Shown here one piece after another: positions 35,038 through 45,835 of a stretch of DNA of 64,000 nt. Origin of the DNA: Stenopsyche tienmushanensis (taxonomy: Eukaryota > Arthropoda > Insecta > Trichoptera > Stenopsychidae); NCBI GenBank assembly GCA_008973525.1, contig WACJ01000260.1, positions 458,756 through 522,755 on the forward strand, given 5' to 3'. Under the pieces are notes generated by a model. It worked only from the letters and a program-made list of their open reading frames with translations, was not told the DNA's origin and did not search any database. Made by a program: the position numbers and the translations under genes. Each line of letters opens with the position of its first letter. The first letter of the stretch is position 1.

Positions 35038-37352
35038 CTGTAATTAGAAAACGTCCGAGATATTACAACCCGTAGAGTGACGACGGTCATTCAGCTACGC
35101 GTCTTTAATTTCAAAACGACTAATTTAATATATGAAAATTATCGAGCAAATAATGAAGCTTTTCGTTACTAGTGGTGCCGGAGAATGCTCGTCCACGTTT
35201 AAAATCATAAAAATACCTTAACATTTTCATAAGCACTTCCCATTCTTTCTTCGATGGAACGGAACGACTCGGAGTTCCTCATCTGGCCTAATTTCGTTGA
35301 GATCCCACCTGTTATACCGCCGAAGATGGAGGATGTCTTTTCGGCGGTCGATTTTATCACAGACTCAGTCTTCTGATAGCTATAAATGTTACATCATAAA
35401 ACAACATGTTAATCGATCGAATGAAACCGATGCATATTAAAATATAAAGCAAAGAATGAACAAACAAAATAGATGCAAATGACTGTGTTAGATAAATCCA
35501 CAGATAAACTCGAGCGAACGTCGCGTTAATTTCACATTAGTATATGAAAATGAATGAACAGGTTTAAGAGTAAATAGGTTATCGGACGGTGGACGTTAGT
35601 AGAGTTAAGCTTCGGTAGACGTTAAAAGCATAAGGGGATTGAAAACAGGCAACCACAGATAGTCGGAAGATCTCTCGTCCAATGATTACTATATAATATA
35701 CACAGATGACGATCCCAATGGGTGTTATTAGAGATGCTCGAGAATCAAATGCAGCACACTTCTGGCAGTGGTTTACTTACACGGGGGCGTCGGTAACGGC
35801 TTTTGTAATTTGTTCGACGCAATTTTCGACATTATGATAGCTGTCGCCGGAAAGATATACGCCACCCCAAAAATGACACAACAAAAAGTATATAAAGCAT
35901 TACAAAACAAATAAATGTATACAATATAAAAACTGTACAAAGCGACGAGAGCGTCGTAGACGTGGCTCATTCGTTTTAAACCAAATCTTTCGAACTGAAT
36001 TCAAAAAAAAGGAGAGGGAACTTTTCGGACGTTAGTTTATTCAATATTAGTGATTAATCGTCGTACGAAAAGCACTTTACGCATGAATTCTTCTGTTAAT
36101 ATTATAAATATTAAATAATATGCATAAGCATATTTGTATTAGTGTATAATTATAATCGGTTATCTTAATAAATTCAATTGAATAAATTAACGTTTATGAC
36201 CGCAACCGGGGTGAAGTTAAAGATAATAACGACATGCGGGGTGCTGAAAATTGTAAAGACAACATTTATGTTAAACGTGGATAGATATTATGCGGGATCC
36301 GTTCGATACTCACACTTGACTTTCTTTAACGTTTTTAATTCCTTGATTCATATCCTCGGTGAGCTCCTTCCATACCGATATGCCGAGCTTGCGCTTGAGC
36401 TCGGAGCTGACTCTCACTTTGCTCGCGAGCACCAGTCTCAGAGTGGCTATCTCGTCCTCGACCCGAGCGAGCTCCTGACTCCATTCCGCCTTCTGTTGCT
36501 CGATCTGCTCCGGGGTCAGACCGGTGAGCTCCGGGGTCGCTTCTTCGCTAGGCGAGATGGGAGCCCCGTCGTCGACTGAAATGATTAAATTCGAATAGGT
36601 AAGCATGACGTTTAAATTTGAAACTGGTAGCGTGACGTCTAATTAACATCAAATGAATATTAGCTCAAAAAATGTCGTTCATTTAATTGGGAGGGTCATA
36701 TGAATGGTGCTTTTGCTTTGTACAAAGTGCGATCGACATTTTTCGTCGATTCCGTCCATTTATTTATATGATGAAGAACAAATTGCACTTTAATCGTTTC
36801 GCAATATCATAATTGACGACATTTGCGAAATGTTCAACAGTAAAACATGTAGTAATCACAGTCCCGAAAAGTCCAGGAAAGAGGGGATCGCTTGATCTGG
36901 ATGAGATCGTTTCGAGTTCGAATTTGAAAAGTAACGGAATAACCTCCGCCGGAGAGTCCCAGGAACTTTTTGTAGTTGTTTTGGCTGGATATTTTGGCAA
37001 GGTAGGGCTTGGAGAAGTCCTGGAAGGTGACTCGGACGTCGCGCATCTTCTTCCTGAAGATGAGGAGTCGTCTCTTCCTGTTGTCGGCTATGAACTCGGT
37101 CTCGACGCATAGGAGGCTGTCGTCGGCGAGATGGGCGTCGGCGTCGGGCTCCAGCCAGGCGCAGCCCCCGGGCTCGTCGAGGCTCGGCGTGGCGTCCGAG
37201 TCCAGCCGGACGAAATACGGATCTTCTATGTATTCGACGCTCAGCGGCTCGCATTCGTTCTCGCTCAGCGAATATAGAGTGTTGTTTTCCGAGTCGATGC
37301 TCGTCGTTTTGAACGCGTGTCTGTCGTCGGCGGTCGCGGTCGACTTCTCCAT
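34927..37352 (-). CDS. TPD52: tumor protein D52 family protein, long isoform
   Basis: TPD52-family proteins are small coiled-coil adaptors of vesicle trafficking and lipid-droplet or secretory biology. Five exons on the minus strand, 37352-36944, 36575-36314, 35840-35781, 35379-35217 and 35037-34927, join in phase to 334 aa. Exon 2 has the family coiled coil (ELARVEDEIATLRLVLASK, then ELKRKLGISVWKELTED). Exons 3-4 carry YHNVENCVEQITKAV and STAEKTSSIFGGITGG, GQMRNSESFRSIEERMGSAY. The first 136 residues are an acidic extension, SLSENECEPLSVEYIEDPYF and so on, that I do not recognise from other TPD52 proteins. A second first exon (48872-49013) offers a shorter isoform. The family call is firm; the extension's link to it rests on phase and splice signals only. 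Confidence 0.88.
35217..35379 (-). CDS. TPD52: TPD52 coding exon 4
   Basis: Acceptor TTTATAG. Encodes YQKTESVIKSTAEKTSSIFG, GITGGISTKLGQMRN and SESFRSIEERMGSAYENVK, the family's conserved C-terminal half, then donor AAG/GTATTT. Confidence 0.93.
35781..35840 (-). CDS. TPD52: TPD52 coding exon 3
   Basis: A 60-base exon, YHNVENCVEQITKAVTDAP, between a GACAG acceptor and a GTAAGT donor. Phases fit both neighbours, each junction codon giving valine. In mammals exons of this region are alternatively spliced; this one could be skipped without a frame change. Confidence 0.85.
36314..36575 (-). CDS. TPD52: TPD52 coding exon 2 (coiled coil)
   Basis: Acceptor ATTTCAG, donor GTGAGT. It encodes VDDGAPISPSEEATPELTG and the coiled coil EWSQELARVEDEIATL..SELKRKLGISVWKEL, the most conserved part of the family. 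Confidence 0.93.
36944..37352 (-). CDS. TPD52: TPD52 coding exon 1 (proximal, long N-terminus)
   Basis: Starts MEKSTATADDRHAF and encodes 136 residues plus one base, ending GLSGG G before donor GTTATT. The base composition is GC- and CpG-rich, unlike the surrounding introns, as expected near a promoter. A basic stretch (NRKRRLLIFRKKMRD) precedes DFSKPYLAKISSQNNYKKF. An out-of-frame ATG at 37362 lies 10 bases upstream and opens an overlapping frame. Confidence 0.7.
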
Positions 37353-37640
37353 TCTGCCACATCCACCATCGAAACTGGGAGACGTCGACTATCCTACGAA
37401 GCGAGCGCGCGCTGACTGGCGGTTCTTCGTCACTCGCATGGCACTAACGGTATCTGCCAACTCGCGCGCCGCAGCGAAGGTGAAAGGCACCGAAGAGACG
37501 CGTTAGCCGTCGGCCAGCGAGCGCCAGCTACTGGCCAGCTACTGGCCTGCTGCTGCCTCCTGTCTGCCTCTTGCCTGCCTACCTGCCCCCGAGGGTTGCT
37601 ATGGGACCTTTGCCTCCAAATACAAACGATCGAATAGACA
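37353..37640 (-). promoter_or_regulatory. CpG-rich 5' region of proximal TPD52 exon
   Basis: A GC- and CpG-rich tract continues upstream of the proximal ATG to about 37620, with CTGCC and CTGGC repeats. It is the likely 5' UTR and promoter of the long isoform. Small ORFs here on both strands are not supported. Confidence 0.45.
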
Positions 37641-38149
37641 ACGTTTCACAATGACGAACGATATTGATTCCACAAGCAACCGCTCTAGGCGTCGAAAGAA
37701 AAACGAGAACGACAACCGAGCGAGCGCCGAACCGAAGAAAAAGAAAATGCCACACGACTCCGAAGACACAGATTGAAAGTCGAAGCGAAACCTTCAGAGT
37801 CGATCGATTCTACGCGAGCAGGGCGAGGAGCGTCCGAATTAGGTTGGATTCGACACTGAACACGCTCCAAATTCTTTCGACGAAAGCGAATCGATTTCTC
37901 CGGCCGAGGGTCGCGACAGGGAGCTCGTCGAAAACGCAAAATCGGCTTCCACTTAAGTGGCAGCGTCACCAAATCCAATAAAACATTCAAGACGAACACT
38001 ACAACAACGAGCTTCCTGGAAACATCAAACAAAGTCGTTCAATCACCCGCTTATTGCACGACCGCAACGTCCATTATCGTCGAAGATTCACCTTCGGACT
38101 GTACGCAGATTCTTAGTGTTGAAGATTTATAATAACTGAGACAAAACAG

Positions 38150-38215
38150 TGAAAAACTACTCGAGACAACTTTGTTGAATAAAAAGGGCTTTCTGGAACA
38201 GAGCGAAGAAATACT
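38150..38215 (-). repeat. dispersed LINE-like repeat, scrap
   Basis: AAAACTACTCGAGACAACTT and AAGGGCTTTCTGGAACAGAG match the block at 55690-55745 in the same orientation. Confidence 0.45.
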
Positions 38216-38318
38216 TCTAATTTTCTCTAGATACGAACAGTAAGGTGCCATCGCGTACACCAGAGCTGTCAAACTTGCAGCCCGCCGAATATTTTTGCGA
38301 CCAAGCCAACAAAACGAA

Positions 38319-39715
38319 CACAATACACTCAAACCTCTTTTTGTGCGATTTCGAAGTTATGCGGTTTTTTAAAGCAATTTTTAAAATTTCATAGCAGATG
38401 CAATATGATTTTTTTTTTTTTTTCCACGAAAAGAATTTTTCAATGAAAAAAAATAAAAATAATCTGAAGGGGCAATGTCTGGAGAGTATGGAGGATGAGG
38501 TTAAACATCCCAATCAAATGATAATAATTTATTTCTGACAAACAAAGACAAACGAGGTCTGGCGTTATCGTGATGAAAAACAACGCCTCGTCTGTTCGCT
38601 AATTCTGGCCGTTTTCTGGCAATTGCATCCTTTAGATTGTCTAGTTGGAAACAATATTTTGTTGAATTGATCGTTTCACCTTGCTGAAGTAGCTCATAAT
38701 AAACTACCCCCTTCCAGTCCCACCAAATGCATAGCAAATTTTTGGATGTAGGCCAGGTTTAGCTACAGTTAAAGCTTCTGTACCCTTGGTCTAAGACCGT
38801 TTACGTTGGATATTCTCATAGAGTATCCAATTTTCATCTCCAGTGACAAGTCTTTTCAAAAAAAAATTGGTTATTATGTCGTTGGAGAAGAAGATCGCAT
38901 GTTGAAATACGCTGAAGTTTATTTGAGTCAGTCAGTTCATGAAGAAACCACACATCTGAACGATTGATGTAGCCCAATTTTGTCAGATGATTATGGACGG
39001 ATGTTTGTGGAATTTCTAACTTGTTAGCTATTTCAGGAATAGTATATCACGGGTTTACTTCAACCATGGCAATAATTAGATCTGTGTTCATTTGCGAAAG
39101 AAACTTATGGGACAACCTAATATTTTAGGGACGCGGCAATTTGACCGGTCCTACCATAATGAAATCTAGAACTTTTTAAAAAAATTAAACTGTGACGAAA
39201 TAAGGCCAGAAAACGACTTGACTGATTTTTTTTTTAATAGTCGCCATTTTGTGATTTTTTTTTAGTTAGGGACTATCTTACAGGGACATCTTTACTAATT
39301 ATGAATTATGTTGTTGGAAAGAGAAAATCTACACAGAACAATGATAACATTGATACTGGGTATACTATTTCTCCGAAGAAGAGAGCGATTTCGAGTCATA
39401 TCGAAAATCACAACGAAAATGATCATACAGCGATGATAGTTTGTAATTAAAATAATTAGTATTTCTATATTGAATGTCTGATGCAAGACGTATCTTAAAT
39501 GTTACCAAACATGTTATTTTTTAATTGCTGTTTTAATTGTTTTCATGTTTTTTTATACGATTTTGGATATATTTTGTATAGCTGTTTCAAAGTTATGCGG
39601 TTTTTAAAATCCATGGAACGCATCTTCTCATTTTTTCTATGTAATTCATGGCTTTTTTTGTGCGATTTTCCGCGGAACGCATATACCGCACAAAAATAAT
39701 TTAAGTGTGTTATAA
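38319..39715. repeat. Tigger-like MITE split by a mariner
   Basis: The left part (38319-38400) begins CACTCAAACCTCTTTTTGTG and has GAAGTTATGCGGTTTTT. The right part (39570-39715) has AAAGTTATGCGGTTTTTAAA, TATGTAATTCATGGC, TGTGCGATTTTCCGCGGAAC and ends CGCACAAAAATAATTTAAG. Related copies lie at 60075-60205 and 60310-60435. Confidence 0.55.
38461..39120 (-). pseudogene. truncated mariner with one intact terminus
   Basis: The terminus TTAGGTTGTCCCATAAGTTT (minus strand, 39120 inward) is a standard mariner end, flanked by TA at 39121-39122. The minus reading at 38501-38737 has LCIWWDWKGVVYYELL and FHHDNARPRLSLFV (second catalytic Asp). SPDIAPSDY follows at about 38470 in another frame. The 3' end of the element is missing. 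Confidence 0.85.
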
Positions 39716-40063
39716 TAATCAAAAGTATGCGAAAAAGCGTAACTATATGCAAACGATGCTCATCTTGGGTCAGTTTTGAAAGTAATCACTGTTAGCAGTA
39801 TTGTCCCTGAAGTGGAAAATATAGTAGCAGAGAAGAGATGCCAGTGTCTGGTAGAAAACATTAAATTATCTAAGAAAGTGCTCAAAGAAGTCATGTAGAA
39901 ATCGTGGTTGAAATACCATCAATTGAAAAATTAAGTCTTTTCTATGCCCTGATGCCGCGTAATAGTGAACCCGTAATAGGAAACCGCGCGTATCTTAACC
40001 TAAACTTATTTTTTTTTAATTTGACCCATGTTAACTTTTAAGTTTGACAGCTCTGGTATACAC

Positions 40064-41223
40064 CAAGGGTATGAAAGTCGCGGCCCGCATGCGGCCCAAA
40101 GCAAATATTTTTGTGGCCCAACCAACAAAACCAATTAAAACTGCAGAAATTGTTTATCCAGGGAGTGTTAAGCCTTTTCACGCAATCTCTTTGTCTTGAA
40201 ATACAGTTGCAAAAAAAGTCACTAATTTGGCCGTCCATTTAAGGCATAGATCAATTAGTTGTATTTATTCATGCTTTTGACATGAGTTTCAACATGTTTG
40301 AGGAATTATTGGAACTAGTAGCAATGCGCTGTACTTGTCAAAATTAACTTTTGCATCTTCAATGACCGAGATACGTTAGTTTTCCCGTTCTAAAGATTCT
40401 TAAGTAGGGAATCCAATCCCGGGATCCCTGACAGTTTTAGGTACTTTAGAATCCCGGGATTAGTAAACGTAATCCCGAAAAATTCGCCTAGGGGCAGTAA
40501 CTGTCTAATCTATGATGTATACATATATGTTTTTCAAATTGTTATATTAACCTTTCTCTACCGGTGATGTATTTACTACACCTCGACTCCAATAATAGTA
40601 ATATCGATACGATATATAATAGATACGGGGTTCAGAATTTTTGTATTCCTCCGTAATATAATTACGAATCATATCAAAGTATTATAGTATATAAGTATTC
40701 ATCTGCAGCGACGAAAATAAATAATTTGTCGGGAAATCGGGCATTTTGCGAGTTTTAATCCGTGTTTCAACAGAAAGGAATTTTGTCAGTCACATCGATG
40801 GTGTTATACGAAAATGGGGACTCACGCGGTCATCAACTCGAACTAGCATTTAAATATCTGATGACGATACCATTCGAAGCATTCAAATGCAAATTAATTC
40901 TTTGGGAAAAGCAATTGAAAGATGAATATTTAGATGGAGAACAAATCAAGTTTAGGTGAAACTAAATCGTATCAGAAATATACGAAAAAAATTGGGTGAG
41001 TTTAAAAAGTAATCCCTGTTAGTAATGTTTCCCCTAAAATAGGAAAGTAGTAACAGAAAAGAAATGCCAAGTATCAGAAGAAAGCATTAAATTGTCCTTG
41101 TTATTTCCGTGCGTTTTGAAATGAACCTACGATTTTGTGAGAATATTAAGATTTTATTGCGGTCCACTTATATTTAAACTTTTTTATTTTGGCCCGTATT
41201 ATCTTTTAAGTTTGACGCCGCTG
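40064..41223. mobile_element. hAT element B of a tandem pair
   Basis: Begins CAAGGGTATGAAAGTCGCGG after GTATACAC (40056-40063) and ends AAGTTTGACGCCGCTG followed by GCGTACAC (41224-41231). Subterminal GCGGCCCG and GGCCCGTATT motifs match element A's family. A forward reading at about 40870-40955, AFKCKLILWEKQLKDEYLDG, resembles GTF2IRD2-like hAT transposases. It was itself hit by another hAT (40405 on). Confidence 0.7.
40405..40870 (+). mobile_element. third hAT family, copy 1 with left terminus
   Basis: Starts TAGGGAATCCAATCCCGGG, with repeated AATCCCGGGATT motifs behind it. From 40501 it matches 42641-43004 at over 90% by eye. Within it, HQLELAFKYLM is the tract just before the hAT dimerisation signature. 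The right terminus is not visible; the boundary near 40870 is where matching to copy 2 ends. Confidence 0.6.
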
Positions 41224-41231
41224 GCGTACAC

Positions 41232-42629
41232 CTGGCGCACACGATGACACATCGGCGTCCGGCACTAAACAAGATATATTCCTAATCAATTGGACAATCA
41301 ACCAAATATGTTGCGATTTAATAGCTGAAATAGAGTGAAATCGATTTGTATCATTCTTTTATTGAGCTGTTTAAAGACGGTTTCGGACGATTATCGATCA
41401 TGAAAGATATTTTTAGTGTCATCCGAAAGAAAAACAACTAGGAGGACACGAAACCGGTCTCGCATTGTCAGTGGATGGTAACTCTGCACTTACTTAACAC
41501 CCTCGAGTGATAACTCACACAAGAATCACACTCGTAAAATCCGTTACTCGAAAAAAGGACAAAGAAGGGAAGTCTGCGAGTCGTTCGAATGCAACGAAGC
41601 GTTGCAGGGACCGAGCCTCCAACAGCTTGGGGTTCAAATTTTGCCTGCAACTTATCCTCGTCTTTCCCATGCCGACGCTTCAAAATGTCAAGCGAGCCTT
41701 TATTCCGCTAATTTGCGCTTGAAACCAGTTTATCTTCTTGCATGAATCCTACAGAATCATATTGCGGCTCCGAACATAGCTACATAGATCGCCGCATCCA
41801 CTCGACTTTTCAACTTTGAAGATGACCCCCCCGGGGGTCCAAATATCTTAGAGATATGGAAAGTCTGACCCGATGGAATCGGATGAACGCGTCTGCTCAA
41901 TGGCTGTGATAATCTAATTTCGAGAAATGATCGGGAGCCATTGCCACAATGCACAGAGAAACCGTTCAACGACCGCAAAATATAATTGCATCGAAAGAAA
42001 TCATAAAAACGCTATGCATATGCAGCTGAAGAACGCCGTTTTTACTTCACATGTTAAAATATTACCCCTCCCCCACTCAATAAATATAAATCATGCATCG
42101 TTTGTGTTTCCATGGGAACGCTCGAAAAATATCAAACAGGGACAATAGTCTTACGTTTCAATGGATAGTGTGCCTATTATACAACAAAAACATATTTTAA
42201 CCCTCGAAAATTAACGACGAATCCAAATACATTCGATATCAAACTTTCAATAATGATACCATGCTTAAGTGAAAGCTTCTTCCAAAATACTACCCTTTGG
42301 ACATTGCAATTGATCACAATCTCCAAACAATTATTGTATGCATATTTTCCATATTTCTTAAGAACCTGAAGACCTTCAAACATTTCGCAATATATGTACG
42401 ACCATTATATGGCATTGTTTGAAGAGAAGTATCCTATCCTTTATCTAGATATAGATTTAAGAGTGTCATTGCTGCGTGTTCTATTGATAAGCCATCGTGC
42501 ATGGCAATACTACCGTAAAGACAATATTAGGTTGATGCATAAGAAACGTCGTATTTTATCAAAATATCAAAATAGGAAGCGACATTGCAAGCAACAGTGG
42601 CGTAACTACTAATTGGCGAGCTTAGGCGA
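41232..42629. other. no supported gene
   Basis: Sequence between hAT remnants, with small ORFs (for example 42394-42612) lacking recognisable domains. Confidence 0.35.
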
Positions 42630-43228
42630 CGCCTAGACGCCTGTCTAATCTATGTATACATATATGTTTTTCAAATTGTTATATTAACCTTTCCCTACCG
42701 GTGATGTATTTACTACACCTCGACTCCAATAATGGTAATATCGATATGAAATACAATAGATACGGGGTTCAGAATTTTTGTATTCCTCCGTAATATAATT
42801 ACGAATCACATCCAAGTATTATAGTATATAAGTATTCATCTGCAGCGACGGAAATAAATAATTTTTCGGGGAATCGGGCATTTTGCGAGTTATAGTCCGT
42901 GTCTCAGCAGAAAGAAATTTAATCAGTCACATTTATGGTGTTATACGAAGATGGGGGCTCACGCGGTCATCAACTCGAACTAGCATTTAAATATCTGATG
43001 ACGAGACCTCCAACGAGTGTGGAGGCTGAGCGTGCATTTTCAGCAGCAAGTTGCCTAACTTCCAAAGTCATGAATAAATAAAAATATTTTTGAAATGGAC
43101 TTATAAAAGCAATTTTTGATCAAATTTATCAATGTAATTTCTTAAACTATTAAAAATCCCGGGACTGATCCCGGGATGGTCTAATGCAATCCCGAAATCG
43201 AAATTTTGGCCCGGGATTGGATTCCCTA
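42630..43228 (+). mobile_element. third hAT family, copy 2 with right terminus
   Basis: Repeats 40501-40866 as 42641-43004, then reads on as RPPTSVEAERAFSAASCLTS, the signature hAT C-terminal dimerisation motif. It ends at 43228 with the complement of TAGGGAATCCAATCCCGGG, a perfect 19-bp match to the left terminus at 40405. The left terminus of this copy was not found. Confidence 0.75.
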
Positions 43229-44300
43229 GTCGTTAGCAATAATAGGCATAATGTAATTGATCATTTTTTCTGAAAATATTAACTTTCGTTTTCTTAAAAA
43301 AAATACGACATTATTTATGCATCAACCTAATATATTTTATTTTGTGAGGCTGAGTTCCAATGATGGAAAACTTTATGCGATTCTAACAAGAACTGAAACT
43401 GTCTTTTATATTCTTGTATATTTCTGAAAATTTGAATTTGAATTAAGCAAAAATTAGGACAGTATGAAAGTACGAAAACAAAATTAGATCCACAGTTTTG
43501 AGAGGATCGTCTATCAGTGCTAAATATGTTCCTCTACTTTTTTCTCTACTATTCTACTTTTTATGCTAATAAAGGATTTAGGTATAATTAACTGAAATCG
43601 CTATCGTCGAATAAGCTATTAAGTTTGTGTTTGTGTTGTCTTGAGAGCAGGCGTTTGTTTTGAAAATTAAGATACTCGCATCATTCTTATCTTTGACCAA
43701 TTTTGTTATTAGCCCTTGACTGTTCTGGAGTGGTGTCAGTAGCCGAGTATCACCATTCCTTTGCAAAATCTACTCCTTCAGAAGTAAACTGACAGGCCTG
43801 CACGGTAACCCTGTCCTTTTATTTTCGCAAAACATTAATAGGCAAAAATAGTTGAACAACAGAAAGCATATGTCATGAAAGTTGAACATTAAGAAATATT
43901 CCGAAGAAACGAACGAATATTGTGTGCTATCAACAGTGTTAAGGTTCATTTATTGAGCTTGGTTCATTATCAAACGTGTGTTAGACGCTGCGGTGGAGCT
44001 GACAGAAAAGTGGATTTACATTAGAGCGTAGCGTGTATGTTCTCCGGTGTGAAAGGGTTAAACATAGATGCTATATTCATAAGCCCACCACTTATCATCC
44101 ATATAAATCCATTTTTCTCTCAGGAGCGCGCTGCATGAGTCAAGCTTTTATATCAATAAATGAACCTTAACACTGCAAACATTACAAACACATTACATAC
44201 CAAACATAACAAACGCAACATTACAAAATAGTCTTGGAACTGAATTTAAAACAAGATTTGCAGATTTTAATTCTTTAGAAGACAATTTTTTTTACATGTG
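43229..44300. other. no supported gene; one repeat scrap
   Basis: AT-rich. About 43920-44030 (TGTGTGCTATCAACAGTG, ACGCTGCGGTGGAGCTGACA) resembles the repeat at 61100-61275 and 63650-63960. Confidence 0.4.
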
Positions 44301-44480
44301 CAAATAAATCTCCTGTCTGATCCAGAATTAACAACGATCACCTTGGATCAGTTTTGAAAGAATTCATTGCGAGGAATATTTGCCCAGATGTAGGAAATAT
44401 GCCGAGAAGAGAAGAAATGCCTAGTGTAAAATCTATTGAAACCATGAACAAAATGACACAATGATCAGTCAATGAAATTG
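44300..44480 (+). pseudogene. hAT transposase scrap (A/B family)
   Basis: CACCTTGGATCAGTTTTGAA and nearby bases read HLGSVLKEFIARNICPDVGN, the same tract as in element A at 39765. Only this fragment is left. Confidence 0.5.
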
Positions 44481-45559
44481 AACGAAAGCATCAAGAAATC
44501 AGATCGTATCATCGAATGGAATTAAATCATGTCAGGGATGTATTGATTCTACACACATTCGTTGAAGATTCTTCCCCCTCAAGCTGAGGATATCATCCAA
44601 ATCAAACGACAAATCAAAGTCCACCCACATAGGCTCGAAATGGATGTCACAAAACAAAGTCAATTTCAAAACTTGGAGATAAAAATGGATTTAATCTAAA
44701 CTCTATCTAAACATAGAATGACAACCGAGATAACATTAATTTGGGAGGTTAAAAGCCACAAAAAGGACAAACTCTTTGGACATCAATGCGTTTAGGTTAA
44801 CATGTATTAAGGTCGGCTATGATTAGATGTTATTTTTTGTTGCACAACATGAACATATCCAAATATATTGTTTCTTACAGTCGACCATCATCTCGTTGTC
44901 TAAAATAAAATGTACAGAAGTGTTACACAAAAGGAATGGCGAACGCTCTGTGGCAACGGATTCTGCATGACTCCGCAGTCGCCACGTTTCTCTGCACTAC
45001 AAAAAATGTCTCAATTTTGGCAAGAAACGAGGGACTGGTTCAATGCACTGCCAAACCAAGGGGAACAGGGTTGCCACCCATGACACCCAATTATATATAT
45101 TTATTTTTTGCAAAAACGGAAATCTTGGCTCGACATTGTTGCCGCATTCGATTTATGCAGAGCACGCTTTAATAAGAGGGTGAAAATCCTTCGCGAGTTT
45201 TTTAACTCGAAACTAAATTATTCAGCCTTCATAAATCCGTATGCCATAAACGTGACGCTTTTAATAAACGCCCATTTTATACTTCAAAATTATGTATTTG
45301 AAAATATAAATTATGTTAAAGTGAGCGAGGGGAGGCATAAACCGTTTTGCAATACAGCGAAACATTTGTCTAAAATATTAGCCCGTTATTGGCGGCAGAG
45401 CCGTAATGGGGGTATGAAGCGCCCGTGGGAAGTATCTAACTTGTTAAATAGTTAAATAATACTATTATACATGCAATATATTAAATATTAAGTGGGCAAG
45501 CTAGCAAACATGATAGCCTTTTCAAAAAGCGCTCTACGTCGCATATTGACTGAAAATTT

Positions 45560-45835
45560 GAACATGAGAAAGCTGTGCACAAAACGGATACCGCGAACAC
45601 CGTCGTTTCAATCGAATACTTGACAACGGCAAAGACGAGTTTTCGCATCAATTCAAAACCATGGATGAAACATGCGTTCATCGCATCACACTTGAGACAA
45701 AGGAAGCCTCTGACGAGGCTTGTATGATCGTACAGATCATAGAAGACTCCGGGTACACATGTATCTCCGAAAATGCCGCAAAAAGCCCTAAAAGAGGCCA
45801 CAAGGTCTATGTGCCCAACCAAGATGGGTAGGGAG
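45560..45835 (+). repeat. dispersed repeat, pair member 1
   Basis: Shares ordered blocks with 51860-52400, for example GAGAAAGCTG, TTTCAATC, GATCGTACAGATCATA, AAAATGCC and GGCCACAAGGTCT. The family is unknown. The long minus-strand ORF over it has no domain and is probably chance. Confidence 0.5.

Larger units (their letters stand above)
38261..40055. mobile_element. hAT element A of a tandem pair
   Basis: Perfect 16-bp inverted ends CAGAGCTGTCAAACTT at 38261 and complement ending at 40055. Left flank GCGTACAC (38253-38260), right flank GTATACAC (40056-40063). The plus strand at about 39765-39895 reads HLGSVLKVITVSSIVPEVEN and EKRCQC, resembling the C-terminal part of GTF2IRD2/ZBED-like hAT transposases. 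It carries a Tigger-like MITE and a mariner fragment inside. Transposase frames are broken. Confidence 0.8.

Noticed and set aside
36856..37362. Arg-rich minus-strand frame starting at 37362
   Set aside because: Out of frame with the TPD52 core after splicing; composition is a frame-shadow of exon 1.
37009..37506. Long plus-strand ORF opposite TPD52 exon 1
   Set aside because: Mirror frame of a GC-rich coding exon; the minus frame has the correct splice phase to the TPD52 core.
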